A DNA stretch of 53,940 nt from Lutibacter sp. (GCA_002733665.1 NVWM01000031.1:1-53940); one strand, 5' to 3'. Positions 42,550 to 52,864 are shown, counted from the stretch's first letter. Numbers and translations are program-made. Notes: generated by a model not told the origin, from the sequence alone.

Positions 42550-43578
42550 TTATTCATCAACCTTCATTCTCGCTGAAGAGGTTACAGCAACAGAAGAAAA
42601 AACACCTTTTTGATAACTCAAATATCCAGCGACTGCAATCATTGCTGCATTGTCGGTCGTGTATTCAAACTTTGGAATATAAGTTTTCCAACCAAGATTT
42701 TTTTCAGCTTGTTTTAGCACTTTTCGTATTTCAGAATTGGCACTAACGCCTCCAGCAATTGCTATATGTCTGATGTTAGTTTCTTTCACAGCATTTTTGA
42801 GTTTATCCATCAATATTTGTACAATTGTTTCTTGAATAGAAGCACAAATATCATGTAAGTTTTCTTTGATAAAATCAGGATTTTCAGCAACACCTTTTTG
42901 AATAAAACGAAGAATTCCAGTTTTTAAACCACTAAAACTAAATTCTAATTTCCCAACTCTTGGTTTGGTAAATTGATATGCTTTCGGATTTCCTAATTGA
43001 GCATATTTGTCAATCAATGGTCCGGCAGGATAATCTAATCCTAAAATTTTCCCAGACTTGTCAAAAGCCTCACCAACAGCGTCGTCAAGAGTTTCACCCA
43101 AAACTTCCATCGAAAAATAATCCGTTACTTTAACTATCTGCGTATGCCCTCCACTAATTGTTAAACATAAAAATGGAAAAGGAGGTTTTTGCTGGTTTTC
43201 ATCATCAATAAAATGGGCTAAAATGTGGGCTTGCATGTGATTTATACCAATCAATGGAATACCTAAACCAAGTGAAAAAGACTTTGCAAAAGATGCTCCA
43301 ACCAATAAAGAACCCATTAATCCAGGTCCTTGCGTAAAAGCTATGGCTTTTAATTGATTTTTGTCGATATTTGCTCTTTGAATTGCCTGCTGAACTACTG
43401 GAATAATATTCTGTTGATGTGCTCGTGAAGCCAATTCAGGAACAACGCCGCCATAAGCAGCATGAATTTCTTGATTTGCTACAACATTTGACAATACTTT
43501 TCCGTTGCATAATACAGCAGCACTCGTGTCATCACAAGAAGATTCAATACCAAGAATATAAATTGATTTTTTGGACAT
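42550..43578 (-). CDS. tsaD: tRNA N6-adenosine threonylcarbamoyltransferase
   Basis: A 342-residue protein, the catalytic subunit that places threonylcarbamoyl on A37 of ANN-decoding tRNAs. ILGIESSCDDTSAA, GGVVPELASRAH, QGPGLMGSLLVG, INHMQAHILAHF (metal ligands H114, H118), LTISGGHTQIV, IAGGVSANSEIR and YTTDNAAMIA are all in place. Essential in most bacteria. Single gene, divergent from the TamB-like gene; the gap between them carries the palindromic pair 43621-43689. Confidence 0.97.
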   Translation of the reverse strand: MSKKSIYILGIESSCDDTSAAVLCNGKVLSNVVANQEIHAAYGGVVPELASRAHQQNIIPVVQQAIQRANIDKNQLKAIAFTQGPGLMGSLLVGASFAKSFSLGLGIPLIGINHMQAHILAHFIDDENQQKPPFPFLCLTISGGHTQIVKVTDYFSMEVLGETLDDAVGEAFDKSGKILGLDYPAGPLIDKYAQLGNPKAYQFTKPRVGKLEFSFSGLKTGILRFIQKGVAENPDFIKENLHDICASIQETIVQILMDKLKNAVKETNIRHIAIAGGVSANSEIRKVLKQAEKNLGWKTYIPKFEYTTDNAAMIAVAGYLSYQKGVFSSVAVTSSARMKVDE

Positions 43579-43620
43579 TAAAATAGATTAATTTATGGTT
43601 TTTTTTTTACGATTAAATAA

Positions 43621-43689
43621 TTAAGGTCTCGACTCCGCTCGACCAGACAATCAATATATGTCTCCTCGAGCGGAGTCGAGAGGTTATTA
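43621..43689. repeat. Gene-less inverted pair of the GIY-YIG-flanking palindromic unit
   Basis: A unit with core GGTCTCGACTCCGCTCGACC and a second with core CTCGAGCGGAGTCGAGAGG are separated by about ten bases, forming a potential 69-base hairpin. They correspond to the right and left units around the nuclease gene at 14.6-15.0 kb. The central base is changed (CGCAG to CGGAG) and the stem pairs change together. Confidence 0.8.
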
Positions 43690-43704
43690 AAATTTTATTT
43701 TCAC

Positions 43705-43712
43705 TAAATTTG
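43705..43712 (+). promoter_or_regulatory. Candidate -7 box for the TamB-like gene
   Basis: TAAATTTG agrees with TANNTTTG; no TTTG is found 19 bp upstream. Transcription from here would start near 43719, which is upstream of the basic in-frame extension and so permits a start codon earlier than 43821. Confidence 0.4.
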
Positions 43713-43820
43713 TAGTGAAATAAAAATAATTAAGGCACGAAATTTGCCATTGAAAATGCAAAGTTAAAGTTTATCAAACGATTTAAAAAAATACTACTCA
43801 GATTTTTACTCGCTCTTGCG

Positions 43821-46800
43821 TTGTTTTTACTATTGATAATATTTTTATTGTCACTTCCAGTTGTACAAACGCGTCTTGGTAAAATGGCAACAGACTATTT
43901 GAACGAAACTTATAAAACAGAAATAACTGTTGATAAAGTAGATTTGTCTTACTTAGGAAAAATTCAATTAAAAGATATTTCAATTCTTGATCATCATCAA
44001 GATTCTATGATAAATGTGAAAAATTTATCAACGTCAATTTTCAGTTATCGAAATATTATTGATAATAAATTGGAGTTTAGTAATATTGATTTAAAGGGCG
44101 TAAACTTTATCATGAAAACCTATAAAGGCGAAGAAGATGATTCGTTTTCTATTTTTACAGCAAAGTTTGATGATGAAAACCAAGACGCAAATCCTTCTAA
44201 TTTTTTATTGACCTCAACTTCTGTATATCTTTCAGGTGCAGATTTTATGATTTATGATGAGAATGACTTTGGTTCAAGAGCAGTAACATTTAAGGATATT
44301 ACTGGTCATGTAAATGATTTTAAAATTCAAGGGCCAAATATTTATGGAAATATAAAAGGCTTAAAATTTGTTGAAAACCATGGAGTTGAAGTTGAAAATC
44401 TCACAACAAATTTCACATACACACAGCAAGAAATGAAGTTGTTGAATACAACATTAGAAACTGAGACTTCTAAAGTTTTGATGAATTTAGTTTTTCATCG
44501 TAATGGTTCTTTTGCTGATTTTAATAACAAGGTGAAATTTGATGCTACGATTATAGAAGCAGATGTTTCTTTGGTTGATTTGAATAAATTTTATAATGAG
44601 TTTGGGAAGAATGACGTTTTACATTTTACAACAAATTTAAGCGGAACGCTCAATGATTTTATTGCTGATGATTTAAAATTAAACTCTGATCTGAGTTCTG
44701 TTATTATTGGAGATGTTCACGTTAAAAATGCTTTTAATACTGAGAACGGTTTTTCGGCAAACGCAAAATTGAGGAATTTAACATCAAGTTACAATCATCT
44801 TAAAAGCTTATTACCCAATATTTTGGGGAATACATTGCCATCAACTTTTAAAGAATTAGGAAGATTTACTATTACAGGAAATACTTTTATAACTCCTGAA
44901 CTTATTGATGCCCAAGTTCAAATGAATAGCGATTTAGGAACAACTATTTCTGATCTAAAACTTACAAATATAGACGATATTGACAATGCCTCATATAAAG
45001 GGCATATTAAAATTATCGATTTTGAACTTGGAAAATTTGTCAAAGATTCTCTCATAGGAAAACTGTCTTTAGATGCTGATATTGATGGAAAAGGATTTAC
45101 TATAGAAACAGTAAATGCTCGTATTGACGGAAAAATATTTAAGCATCAATATAAAGGGTATACCTATCAAAACATAGATATGAATGGTGTTTTTGAGAAT
45201 AAAAAGTTTAACGGAAAGATGATTTCCAATGATGAGAACATTAAATTTAAGTTTAATGGATTGGCAGATTTATCTTCTGATATTTATAATTTCAATTTTA
45301 AGGCTCAGGTAGAATATGCCAATTTTAACAAGTTAAATTTATTTATAAAGGACTCTAAATCAATAATAGAAGGTGATATTGACGCCAATTTTAAGGGGGA
45401 TTCAGTAGATAATTTAGCAGGAGAAATTTCTTTTAAAAATGCGTCTTATACCAATCAGAATGATCATTATTTTTTCAAGGATTTTAATATTAACTCATCT
45501 TTTAAAAAGGATATTAGGACAATAACAATAAACTCAACAGATATAATCAACGGAAAAGTTAAAGGTAGATTTAAATTTAATGAATTAGAAAATCTTACGA
45601 GGAATTCGATAGGTAGTATTTACGCAAACTATCATCCGTTCCCGGTTTCTTCTGGTCAGTATTTAGATTTTAATTTCAAGATTTACAATAAGATTGTAGA
45701 GGTTTTTTATCCAGAAATAATTTTAGGAAAAAACACTTCAATTCGTGGTTCTATAAATTCTGATGATGATGAATTCAAACTAACGTTGCGTTCACCCAAA
45801 ATAGATGCTTATAAAAATATTGTGGATAATATTAGATTACAGATAGATAATAAAAACCCATTATTCAATACGCAATTATCAGTAGACAAAATTAGTACAA
45901 AATATTATGATATCTCTGATTTAAATTTAGTGAATATAACACTAAATGACACCCTCTTTTTTAGAACAGAGTTTATTGGTGGAAAAGATAAAACTGAAAC
46001 CTATGATTTAGGGTTTTATCATACGATTGATAAAAATAAAAAGTCGGTTGTTGGAATAAATAAATCGAATTTTAGATATAAAAATACAACTTGGATTATC
46101 AATCCTGATGAGAATAAAAAGAACAAGGTAGTTTTTGACAATAAGTTTAAATCTTTTGATATTCAAGAGTTTGACTTGGTTTCTGGAAAGCAAAAAATTA
46201 ATTTATTTGGCTCGGCAACTGGAAGATCAAAGAAAGATTTAAATATCAATTTTGAAAATGTTGATTTGGCAGGAATCACACCAGAAATTGAAAATTGGAA
46301 TTTTGCAGGGTTGATAAATGGAGTAGTAAAGTATAATCAAAACGGAAGAACAATTTTGCCAATTGCCAATATAGGAGTTGAAGATTTCTTTGTCAATGAG
46401 ACTTTTCTTGGAAATCTAAATATTGATATGAAAGGGAAAAATTCTGTAAAGAAATTTGATGTAAATGTATCTGTAAAAGACGATGATAGTCAGAGTTTAT
46501 TGGCAGATGGAACAATTGACTTATCAGTTAAAAAACCAAAAATTGATATGAATATTGACTTCAATAAATTTAAGTTAGGTTTGTTAGATCCAATTGGTGG
46601 AGAAAATTTCTCTAATATTAGAGGTTTTGTTTATGGCTCAACAACACTCAAAGGGCTTTTAGAAAACCCAGATATGAATGGTGAGTTGTTCTTAGATTCA
46701 TCTGGTATTGCATTTCCGTATCTCAATGTAGATTATGATTTTGAAGGAACTACGGTTGTAGAATTGCGCAAACAAACTTTTGATATTGTCGACTTAACAT

Positions 46801-48239
46801 TACATGACGTAACTCATGGTACAAGAGGAGCCTTACTCGGAACAATCTCTCATAAGAAGTTTAGTGATTGGCGATTAGATTTAAACTTGGAAACAAAAAA
46901 CTTATTAATCCTTGACACTAAAGAATCTGAAGAACTCTATTATGGTACTGGATTTATAGAAGGTAATGCAACTATTGCTGGCTTTACTGATGATTTAACA
47001 ATTGATGTAAATGGTAAAACGAATGATGGTACTTATTTTGTGATTCCTTTAAGCGATGTAAAAACTATTTCAAATACTAAATTGGTGACTTTTGTAACTG
47101 CTAAAGACGAAGAAAAATTTGATTTATCATCTGAAGTTTTACTGGAGAAATTTAAGGGATTGTCACTTAATTTTGACTTACAAGTTACCAAAGATGCTGT
47201 TGTAGAGATGATTATGGATAAAGCTACAGGAAGTGCATTAAAAGGAAGCGGAACAGGAGATTTGCGAATAGAAATAGACACAAAAGGAAAGTTTAATATG
47301 TATGGAGATTTTGTGATTGATAACGGTACTTATGATTTTAAATATGGAGGTCTAATAACCAAGAAGTTTAAAGCAGTTAAAGGAGGAACGGTCTCTTGGG
47401 ATGGGAGTCCATATACAGCTGAACTTGATATAGAAACCATTTATAGAGTTAATGCAAACCCGAAGTCAATATTAGAAAATATTACAACAAGTAGAGATAT
47501 TCCTGTTGATTTAATTATGCATTTTACTGGAGAATTATATGACTCTCAAAAGGAATATGATATTAGAATTCCTGATGCAGGATCAAATATTAATGCAGAA
47601 TTGGATTTTAAAATCAATCAAAATAATGATAAGAATATTAGAATTCGTCATTTCGGTTCACTGTTAGCATTTGGTACTTTTTATAATGAGAATAGTGGTT
47701 TTGATGATTATGGAGTGTCTCTTTTATCAGAAACAGGCGAATTGTTATTGTCTCAAGCACTTACCAGTATTCTTGGCGGAGGAAATGATAAGTTTAAATT
47801 TAGTGTTGATTATAAAATAGGTGATGATAGGTCAAAAATAGATAATTTAAATACTGATGACCAACTTGGTGTTAATGTTGCGACTCGAATAAACGAAAAA
47901 ATATTAATTAACGGAAGTGTTGGAGTACCTGTTGGTTCTAAACAGCAATCTGTTAGAGGAGAAGTAGAAGTGGAGTTTTTATTAAACGATGAAGGAACTC
48001 TTCGATCAAAAGTATTTAACCGTCAAAATGAGATTCAATATACCGAAGAAGAAGAAGGGTATACTCAAGGAGTTGGACTCTCATATCAATTTGATTTTGA
48101 GAATGGAAAAGAGTTTTTAGAAAAAATAGGACTTAGAAAGAAAGAAGTAAAGGTTGATACTATTCAGAAAGTAAAAGATAGTATTGTTAAAAAACCGCTG
48201 GTCAATTTTGGTAATTTTAAGAAAGATACCATAGACTAA
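43821..48239 (+). CDS. TamB-like translocation/assembly module protein (DUF490, AsmA-like)
   Basis: A 1472-residue protein from the TTG at 43821. It has an N-terminal membrane anchor, a very long stretch of beta-rich repeats, and a C-terminal DUF490/TamB domain (about residues 1000-1430) with segments such as GDLRIEIDTKGKFNMYGDFV, FDDYGVSLLSETGELLLSQA and GVSLLSE. TamB-type proteins span the periplasm and are linked to outer-membrane protein insertion and lipid transport. The start is uncertain: the frame stays open upstream to 43734 and encodes a basic stretch KFIKRFKKILLRFLLALA that would suit the cytoplasmic side of the anchor, but it contains no ATG/GTG/TTG before 43821; ATT at 43749 is the best unusual candidate. 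A TAAATTTG box lies at 43705-43712. Confidence 0.9.
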   Translation: MFLLLIIFLLSLPVVQTRLGKMATDYLNETYKTEITVDKVDLSYLGKIQLKDISILDHHQDSMINVKNLSTSIFSYRNIIDNKLEFSNIDLKGVNFIMKTYKGEEDDSFSIFTAKFDDENQDANPSNFLLTSTSVYLSGADFMIYDENDFGSRAVTFKDITGHVNDFKIQGPNIYGNIKGLKFVENHGVEVENLTTNFTYTQQEMKLLNTTLETETSKVLMNLVFHRNGSFADFNNKVKFDATIIEADVSLVDLNKFYNEFGKNDVLHFTTNLSGTLNDFIADDLKLNSDLSSVIIGDVHVKNAFNTENGFSANAKLRNLTSSYNHLKSLLPNILGNTLPSTFKELGRFTITGNTFITPELIDAQVQMNSDLGTTISDLKLTNIDDIDNASYKGHIKIIDFELGKFVKDSLIGKLSLDADIDGKGFTIETVNARIDGKIFKHQYKGYTYQNIDMNGVFENKKFNGKMISNDENIKFKFNGLADLSSDIYNFNFKAQVEYANFNKLNLFIKDSKSIIEGDIDANFKGDSVDNLAGEISFKNASYTNQNDHYFFKDFNINSSFKKDIRTITINSTDIINGKVKGRFKFNELENLTRNSIGSIYANYHPFPVSSGQYLDFNFKIYNKIVEVFYPEIILGKNTSIRGSINSDDDEFKLTLRSPKIDAYKNIVDNIRLQIDNKNPLFNTQLSVDKISTKYYDISDLNLVNITLNDTLFFRTEFIGGKDKTETYDLGFYHTIDKNKKSVVGINKSNFRYKNTTWIINPDENKKNKVVFDNKFKSFDIQEFDLVSGKQKINLFGSATGRSKKDLNINFENVDLAGITPEIENWNFAGLINGVVKYNQNGRTILPIANIGVEDFFVNETFLGNLNIDMKGKNSVKKFDVNVSVKDDDSQSLLADGTIDLSVKKPKIDMNIDFNKFKLGLLDPIGGENFSNIRGFVYGSTTLKGLLENPDMNGELFLDSSGIAFPYLNVDYDFEGTTVVELRKQTFDIVDLTLHDVTHGTRGALLGTISHKKFSDWRLDLNLETKNLLILDTKESEELYYGTGFIEGNATIAGFTDDLTIDVNGKTNDGTYFVIPLSDVKTISNTKLVTFVTAKDEEKFDLSSEVLLEKFKGLSLNFDLQVTKDAVVEMIMDKATGSALKGSGTGDLRIEIDTKGKFNMYGDFVIDNGTYDFKYGGLITKKFKAVKGGTVSWDGSPYTAELDIETIYRVNANPKSILENITTSRDIPVDLIMHFTGELYDSQKEYDIRIPDAGSNINAELDFKINQNNDKNIRIRHFGSLLAFGTFYNENSGFDDYGVSLLSETGELLLSQALTSILGGGNDKFKFSVDYKIGDDRSKIDNLNTDDQLGVNVATRINEKILINGSVGVPVGSKQQSVRGEVEVEFLLNDEGTLRSKVFNRQNEIQYTEEEEGYTQGVGLSYQFDFENGKEFLEKIGLRKKEVKVDTIQKVKDSIVKKPLVNFGNFKKDTID

Positions 48240-48250
48240 GAATATCTTTT

Positions 48251-48362
48251 GTCATTCTGAACTGTAAATTGAGCCTTTCGACTGCGCTCAAGATAAACTA
48301 AAGTCGAAATGAAAGTGAAGAATCTTAAAGAAAAGAGATTCTTCGTTTCACTCAGAATGACA
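48251..48362. repeat. Palindromic repeats between the TamB-like and RidA genes
   Basis: The stretch starts GTCATTCTGAACTG, contains CTTTCGACTGCGCTCAAG (related to the 14.6 and 43.6 kb cores) and ends GATTCTTCGTTTCACTCAGA-ATGACA. It fills most of the 132-bp convergent gap. No ordinary terminator with a T run was found here, so these hairpins may serve that purpose. Confidence 0.7.
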
Positions 48363-48371
48363 CAAAAAAAC

Positions 48372-48752
48372 TTATTTTACTGCAATCACAGAAATCTCTA
48401 CATTTACAAACTTTGGCAAATTTGCAACTTCAACAGTCTCACGTGCAGGAGCAGTGTCAGCATTAAAATACGTTGCATACACTTCGTTTATTTCACTAAA
48501 GTTGTGCATATCAGAAATAAAAATAGTGGTTTTAATAACGTTTTCAAAAGTCATCTCTGCTGTAGCTAAAACTGCTTTTAGATTTTCCATCACTTGTGTT
48601 GTCTCAGACGAAATAGTATCTAAAACCAATTCTCCATTTTTAGGGTTGATTGCAATTTGACCTGAAGTATACAATGTGTTTCCTGAAAGTATGGCTTGAC
48701 TGTATGGTCCTATTGGTGCTGGAGCGTTTGGTGTATTGATGATTTTTTTCAT
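48372..48752 (-). CDS. RidA family reactive intermediate deaminase
   Basis: A 126-residue protein of the RidA (YjgF) family proper, which hydrolyses 2-aminoacrylate and related imines released by PLP enzymes. APAPIGPYSQAI, LYTSGQIAINP, ENLKAVLATAEMTFENV and APARETVEVANLPK (with the catalytic Arg) are conserved. It is distinct from the 2-aminomuconate deaminase paralogue at 12.4 kb, which carries SSRRPDNT. It is downstream of lptD on the same strand by about 95 bp. Confidence 0.93.
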   Translation of the reverse strand: MKKIINTPNAPAPIGPYSQAILSGNTLYTSGQIAINPKNGELVLDTISSETTQVMENLKAVLATAEMTFENVIKTTIFISDMHNFSEINEVYATYFNADTAPARETVEVANLPKFVNVEISVIAVK

Positions 48753-48847
48753 GTTTTATAATTTCAAAGGTTCAAAGTAGCGGAAAATAATTTAATATTC
48801 TAACTCTATAGATGTCTAACAATCCATAAATCTAACAGTCTAAAAAT

Positions 48848-51535
48848 CTAGAAAAGTCTTCTATCCGGAACTTTTCGTTTATCATATTTAAGATCACTCA
48901 ATACAGATGATTTGACTCCAATAAAAAAGTTATAGGTTGTTCTTGTACCAAAAGGAACCCAATTAAAACTCATTTTCCAACTGTCTAAATCTCTATTAAA
49001 ACGAAGTTGTGTATAGGTAAACCCTGTATTTTTTAAATCGTAACCAGAACTAAACCCAACTTTCCATTTTGGCGTTAATTCTACATCTCCAGAAAACATC
49101 AATGAGTGTGATGAAATCTCATCTTCCCTTGCCAAATTTGCATAATTAAAGGTGTAGGCTAAATTAAGAGTCCAAGGAATTGTAGAGTTATATAGCTTGG
49201 AAGTTTTTTTTGTTTTTTCATCACTATTAGTACTGCTATTTTGATCATTAGTTGCAGTCATGTTTTCTCCAAAAATACCATCAGAAGTCCTATTACTGTC
49301 GTTTCCTCCTGTACCTCTTTGTGAGTTAGTTTCAGATTCTTTGTTTCCTTTGCTAGATAGCGAATAATTCATCGTCATTCCAGCATTAGTTAACCTAAAT
49401 AGGCTCCCTCCATTATCAATATTAAAAGTGTTTATTTTTCTACCATTTACATCAATTGCATAAGGATCAAGTGTTGCGCGAACGTTTAGGTTTAATTTAT
49501 TGTTAAAAAAAGCAGTTCCTGCATTAATACTTAAAGGACTCCATTTTAATGAATCAGCAGCAATATTATAACTACTCGAAATGTTTAAATTCTTTATTAG
49601 ACTTATTTTTTTAGGCTCTATTTCTGTAGAATCTTTTGACATTACTTTCGCCTCCAATGTGTTGGCAATAGAGAAGCCAAGGCTGTTTGAGAGACTACGA
49701 CTTGGAGTTCCGTAAATACCTTGTTCAAATCGTGTATATTCAAAAACATCTGAAGGGTCAATGCTTTGTTGCACTTCATCATAATAAAAACCAAAATCAG
49801 GTTTGTAGTTGTAAGAAATAGATGGCCTCATTGTGTGTCTTATTGCTTGTAATCGACCTTTTTTAAAGGCAACATCGCCATATAAAGTAGTAGATAACGA
49901 CAAGCCAACATTATATTCTCTAAAAGAATTAAACCCTTTAATGGTATCAGTTAGAACTTCATCAAGTACTGCGTCATAACGCTTATTTACCTTGTCAAAA
50001 TACCAAACTTCTTTATATCTTGCTGTTGGTGAAAGTGTGAAATGTTTCATCACTTTCATACTTGTATTTAATGAAACATCGTGCTGTACTCCAGATTTTG
50101 CAGTATCAAACATTTCTTTTTTGAAGAATAAACTATCAGAAGTATTAATTTTATAATCACCTTTTAAGTTATAGGTAACTCCTAATTTATGCAATGCTGT
50201 TTTCTTTGCTCCATCTTTAGGTGCGAAAGGATATTGTCTATTCATACTCACTTGCAATGACGGTAAAGACATGACAATAGTTTCAGTATTTGTATTTTGC
50301 GAATGTGTAATAGATGCAGTTAAGTTAAATGGTGTTCCAACAAATGTTTTTTGATAAGAAATAGACGAACTTAAAGTATTGTTTAAAAACGAATTGTTAT
50401 TATATTCATTTAATGATTGTCGGTAATATTTACTACTTCCAAGATTTACAGACGCAGAAAAACGAGCATTAGGGTTTGCTTTTGTATCTTGACTGTGGCT
50501 CCAACGAATATTATAATTTGTGGCCTTACTATAATCATCAAATCCACGAAGGCTGTTTATTAGATTTTCATATCTAAAACTCAATGTACCATTGTACTTA
50601 TAACGAGTGTAGTAGTTGCTCTGTAGGTTCAGTCCCCAACTTCCGTTAGTATATATATCTCCTAAAACGGCTAAATCAAAATAATCACTTAATGCAAGAT
50701 AATAACCACCATTCTGTAAGAAAAACCCTTGGTTATTGTTACTCCCATAGGATGGTAATAAAATTCCAGAAGTACGCCCTTTGGTTAGCGGAAAATAAGC
50801 AAAAGGTAAAATTACAGGAGTTGGAACTTCGGCAATGTATAATTGAGATTTTCCTGCAACAATTTTTTTGTTAGGAACCATTTTCCCTTTACTCACAAGA
50901 ATATGATAATCAGGAATTTCTTTTTTTGAAGTGGTTATGATAACGTCTCTTATATAAATTGTAGAGTCGTTAATTTTTTTCATTACACCAGTTCTTGTAT
51001 CTAATTCACCAAGTTTTGATTTGGTATTCCAAGCCAATGCTTTTTTATTCTTATAATTTATCTTTATAGAATCGTGTTCTGATTCTTGGCCTTCTTGTAT
51101 CACTACTGGTCTTTGATGATATCCTAAACTATCTTTGATTCCAACTGCAGAAATCACATTTGTTTCATGATTTATCACAATATGTCCTGCTTTCATATTG
51201 ATTTCACCAAAGTCAATTTCAGCATTGTTATGCAATGTCATTAATCTTTTTCTGAAATCTTCACGAATATAATCATCAGCAGTATGAGTAATAATATTTT
51301 CGATTGCAGCACCTGATTTTTTTATGCTATCAGTCTGTGTAGAGTCCTTAGGCTTTGTTAATGTCTCAAAACTTGTAGAAATTGTGTCGTTTTGTTGTAC
51401 ACTCTTTTCAACAACAGGAATGTCTATTTTCTTTTCAGTACTACGTTCCATTTTAAGTTCTTGCGCAATACTAAACTGCGAAGAGAGGCTGAAAAAAATC
51501 AGTATAAAAAGTATTTTTAGTGTCTTTATTTGCAA
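48848..51535 (-). CDS. lptD: LPS assembly outer-membrane protein LptD
   Basis: An 895-residue protein: signal peptide (MQIKTLKILFILIFFSLSSQ), a Ser/Thr-rich linker, an OstA/LptA-like periplasmic domain (HNNAEIDFGEINMKAGHIVI and IYIRDVIITTSKKEIPDYHI), then a large beta-barrel (LPFAYFPLTKGRTSGILLPS is a recognisable LptD block). It delivers LPS to the cell surface with LptE. The start is TTG 51535, the only start giving an intact signal peptide. It is divergent from the amidase gene. Repeats of Asn/Ser near residues 735-775 look like an extracellular loop. Confidence 0.92.
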   Translation of the reverse strand: MQIKTLKILFILIFFSLSSQFSIAQELKMERSTEKKIDIPVVEKSVQQNDTISTSFETLTKPKDSTQTDSIKKSGAAIENIITHTADDYIREDFRKRLMTLHNNAEIDFGEINMKAGHIVINHETNVISAVGIKDSLGYHQRPVVIQEGQESEHDSIKINYKNKKALAWNTKSKLGELDTRTGVMKKINDSTIYIRDVIITTSKKEIPDYHILVSKGKMVPNKKIVAGKSQLYIAEVPTPVILPFAYFPLTKGRTSGILLPSYGSNNNQGFFLQNGGYYLALSDYFDLAVLGDIYTNGSWGLNLQSNYYTRYKYNGTLSFRYENLINSLRGFDDYSKATNYNIRWSHSQDTKANPNARFSASVNLGSSKYYRQSLNEYNNNSFLNNTLSSSISYQKTFVGTPFNLTASITHSQNTNTETIVMSLPSLQVSMNRQYPFAPKDGAKKTALHKLGVTYNLKGDYKINTSDSLFFKKEMFDTAKSGVQHDVSLNTSMKVMKHFTLSPTARYKEVWYFDKVNKRYDAVLDEVLTDTIKGFNSFREYNVGLSLSTTLYGDVAFKKGRLQAIRHTMRPSISYNYKPDFGFYYDEVQQSIDPSDVFEYTRFEQGIYGTPSRSLSNSLGFSIANTLEAKVMSKDSTEIEPKKISLIKNLNISSSYNIAADSLKWSPLSINAGTAFFNNKLNLNVRATLDPYAIDVNGRKINTFNIDNGGSLFRLTNAGMTMNYSLSSKGNKESETNSQRGTGGNDSNRTSDGIFGENMTATNDQNSSTNSDEKTKKTSKLYNSTIPWTLNLAYTFNYANLAREDEISSHSLMFSGDVELTPKWKVGFSSGYDLKNTGFTYTQLRFNRDLDSWKMSFNWVPFGTRTTYNFFIGVKSSVLSDLKYDKRKVPDRRLF

Positions 51536-51698
51536 TGAGTTAAATACTTTATTGTTTTATAGATAAAAATAGGTCTAAAATTCCTAACTTTTCTTAAATT
51601 CGCTATAAATTTAAAGCCATTATTTTGTACCATTAATTTAAATTGGCTTAATATTTGAATAGTTCTTATAAGTTGCCAAAAATAATTAAAATAAATTG

Positions 51699-52808
51699 AT
51701 GAACTTACAGATGTTCCACAAATTTAATATCAAAACGAAAGCAATGCAAGTTTTCGTGTTCTCTTTCCTTTTTATTCTGATAACTTTAACAAGTTATGCG
51801 CAGGACAAAGCATATACTGTTGTTTTAGATGCAGGTCATGGAGGTCATGATCCTGGGAAAGTAGGGTATAAGAAATACAAAGAAAAAGATGTTGCACTCA
51901 AAATAACACTTGCAATTGGTAAAATTTTATCAGAAAAGAAGGATGTAAATGTTATTTATACTCGTAAAACTGATGTTTTTGTAGATTTATTTAAGAGAGG
52001 TAAAATAGCCAATAAAGCAGATGCAGATCTATTTGTTTCAATTCATTGTAATGCTCATAATACCAATGCTTATGGTTCTGAAACGTATGTGCTTGGAGTG
52101 CATAGAAATAAGACAAATTTTGCTGTAGCGAAAGCAGAAAATTCGGTAATATTGTTAGAAGATAACTATAAAGAAAATTATAAGGGTTTCAATCCAAATT
52201 CTCCAGAATCGGTTATTGGAATTACTTTAATGCAAGAGGAATACTTAGATCAGAGCTTACAATTGGCTAGTATAATTCAAAATAATTTCACTAATAAATT
52301 AAAGCGAAAAAGCAGAGGTGTAAAACAAGCAGGTTTTATTGTTCTCCATCAAACATATATGCCAAGCGTATTAATTGAAACGGGTTTTATAACCAATAAG
52401 ACAGAAGCAAATTACTTAAATTCAAAAAATGGGCAAACAAGATTTGCTCAAACTATCGCTGAAGGAATCGAAACATATTTAAAGCAATTAGATATAAATA
52501 CAGTTGAAAATATCACTGTAGAAAATAATGATTCTCAAATAAATAAGGATATAATTTTTAAAGTTCAAATCGCTTCTGGATCTACAAAACTCGAAACAAA
52601 ATCTTATAATTTTAAAGGTCTTAAAGGTGTTGAACGTGTAAAAATCGGAAGAAGTTACAAGTATTATTACGGAAGAACTTCAAATTATGCTGAAGTTGTA
52701 AAACATCAAAAACAAGTAAAAAAGAAAGGGTATAATACAGCATTTATTGCAGCCTTTAAAAATGGTGAGAAAATAAGTGTTCAAAAAGCCTTGAAAACTC
52801 CTCAGTAA
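51699..52808 (+). CDS. N-acetylmuramoyl-L-alanine amidase (AmiC/Amidase_3) with SPOR-like C-terminus
   Basis: A 369-residue exported peptidoglycan amidase. It has a hydrophobic signal region (MQVFVFSFLFILITLTSYAQ) and the zinc amidase domain with VVLDAGHGGHDPG (first His), FVSIHCNAHN (second His) and LIETGFITNKTEANYL (catalytic Glu). The last 80 residues (IFKVQIASGSTKLE to the end) look like a SPOR domain for septal peptidoglycan. ATG 51699 is chosen; ATG 51744, directly at the signal peptide, is equally possible. It is followed by the MlaD/MCE gene after 56 bp. Confidence 0.92.
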   Translation: MNLQMFHKFNIKTKAMQVFVFSFLFILITLTSYAQDKAYTVVLDAGHGGHDPGKVGYKKYKEKDVALKITLAIGKILSEKKDVNVIYTRKTDVFVDLFKRGKIANKADADLFVSIHCNAHNTNAYGSETYVLGVHRNKTNFAVAKAENSVILLEDNYKENYKGFNPNSPESVIGITLMQEEYLDQSLQLASIIQNNFTNKLKRKSRGVKQAGFIVLHQTYMPSVLIETGFITNKTEANYLNSKNGQTRFAQTIAEGIETYLKQLDINTVENITVENNDSQINKDIIFKVQIASGSTKLETKSYNFKGLKGVERVKIGRSYKYYYGRTSNYAEVVKHQKQVKKKGYNTAFIAAFKNGEKISVQKALKTPQ

Positions 52809-52864
52809 ATAGTTTCTACTCACAGAAATTATTAGTAATATTGTTTCTTAAAAGTATTACTATT

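Noticed and set aside
48251..48569. 86-residue plus-strand frame at 48309-48569
   Set aside because: It starts in repeat DNA and runs antisense through ridA, which has clear family motifs.
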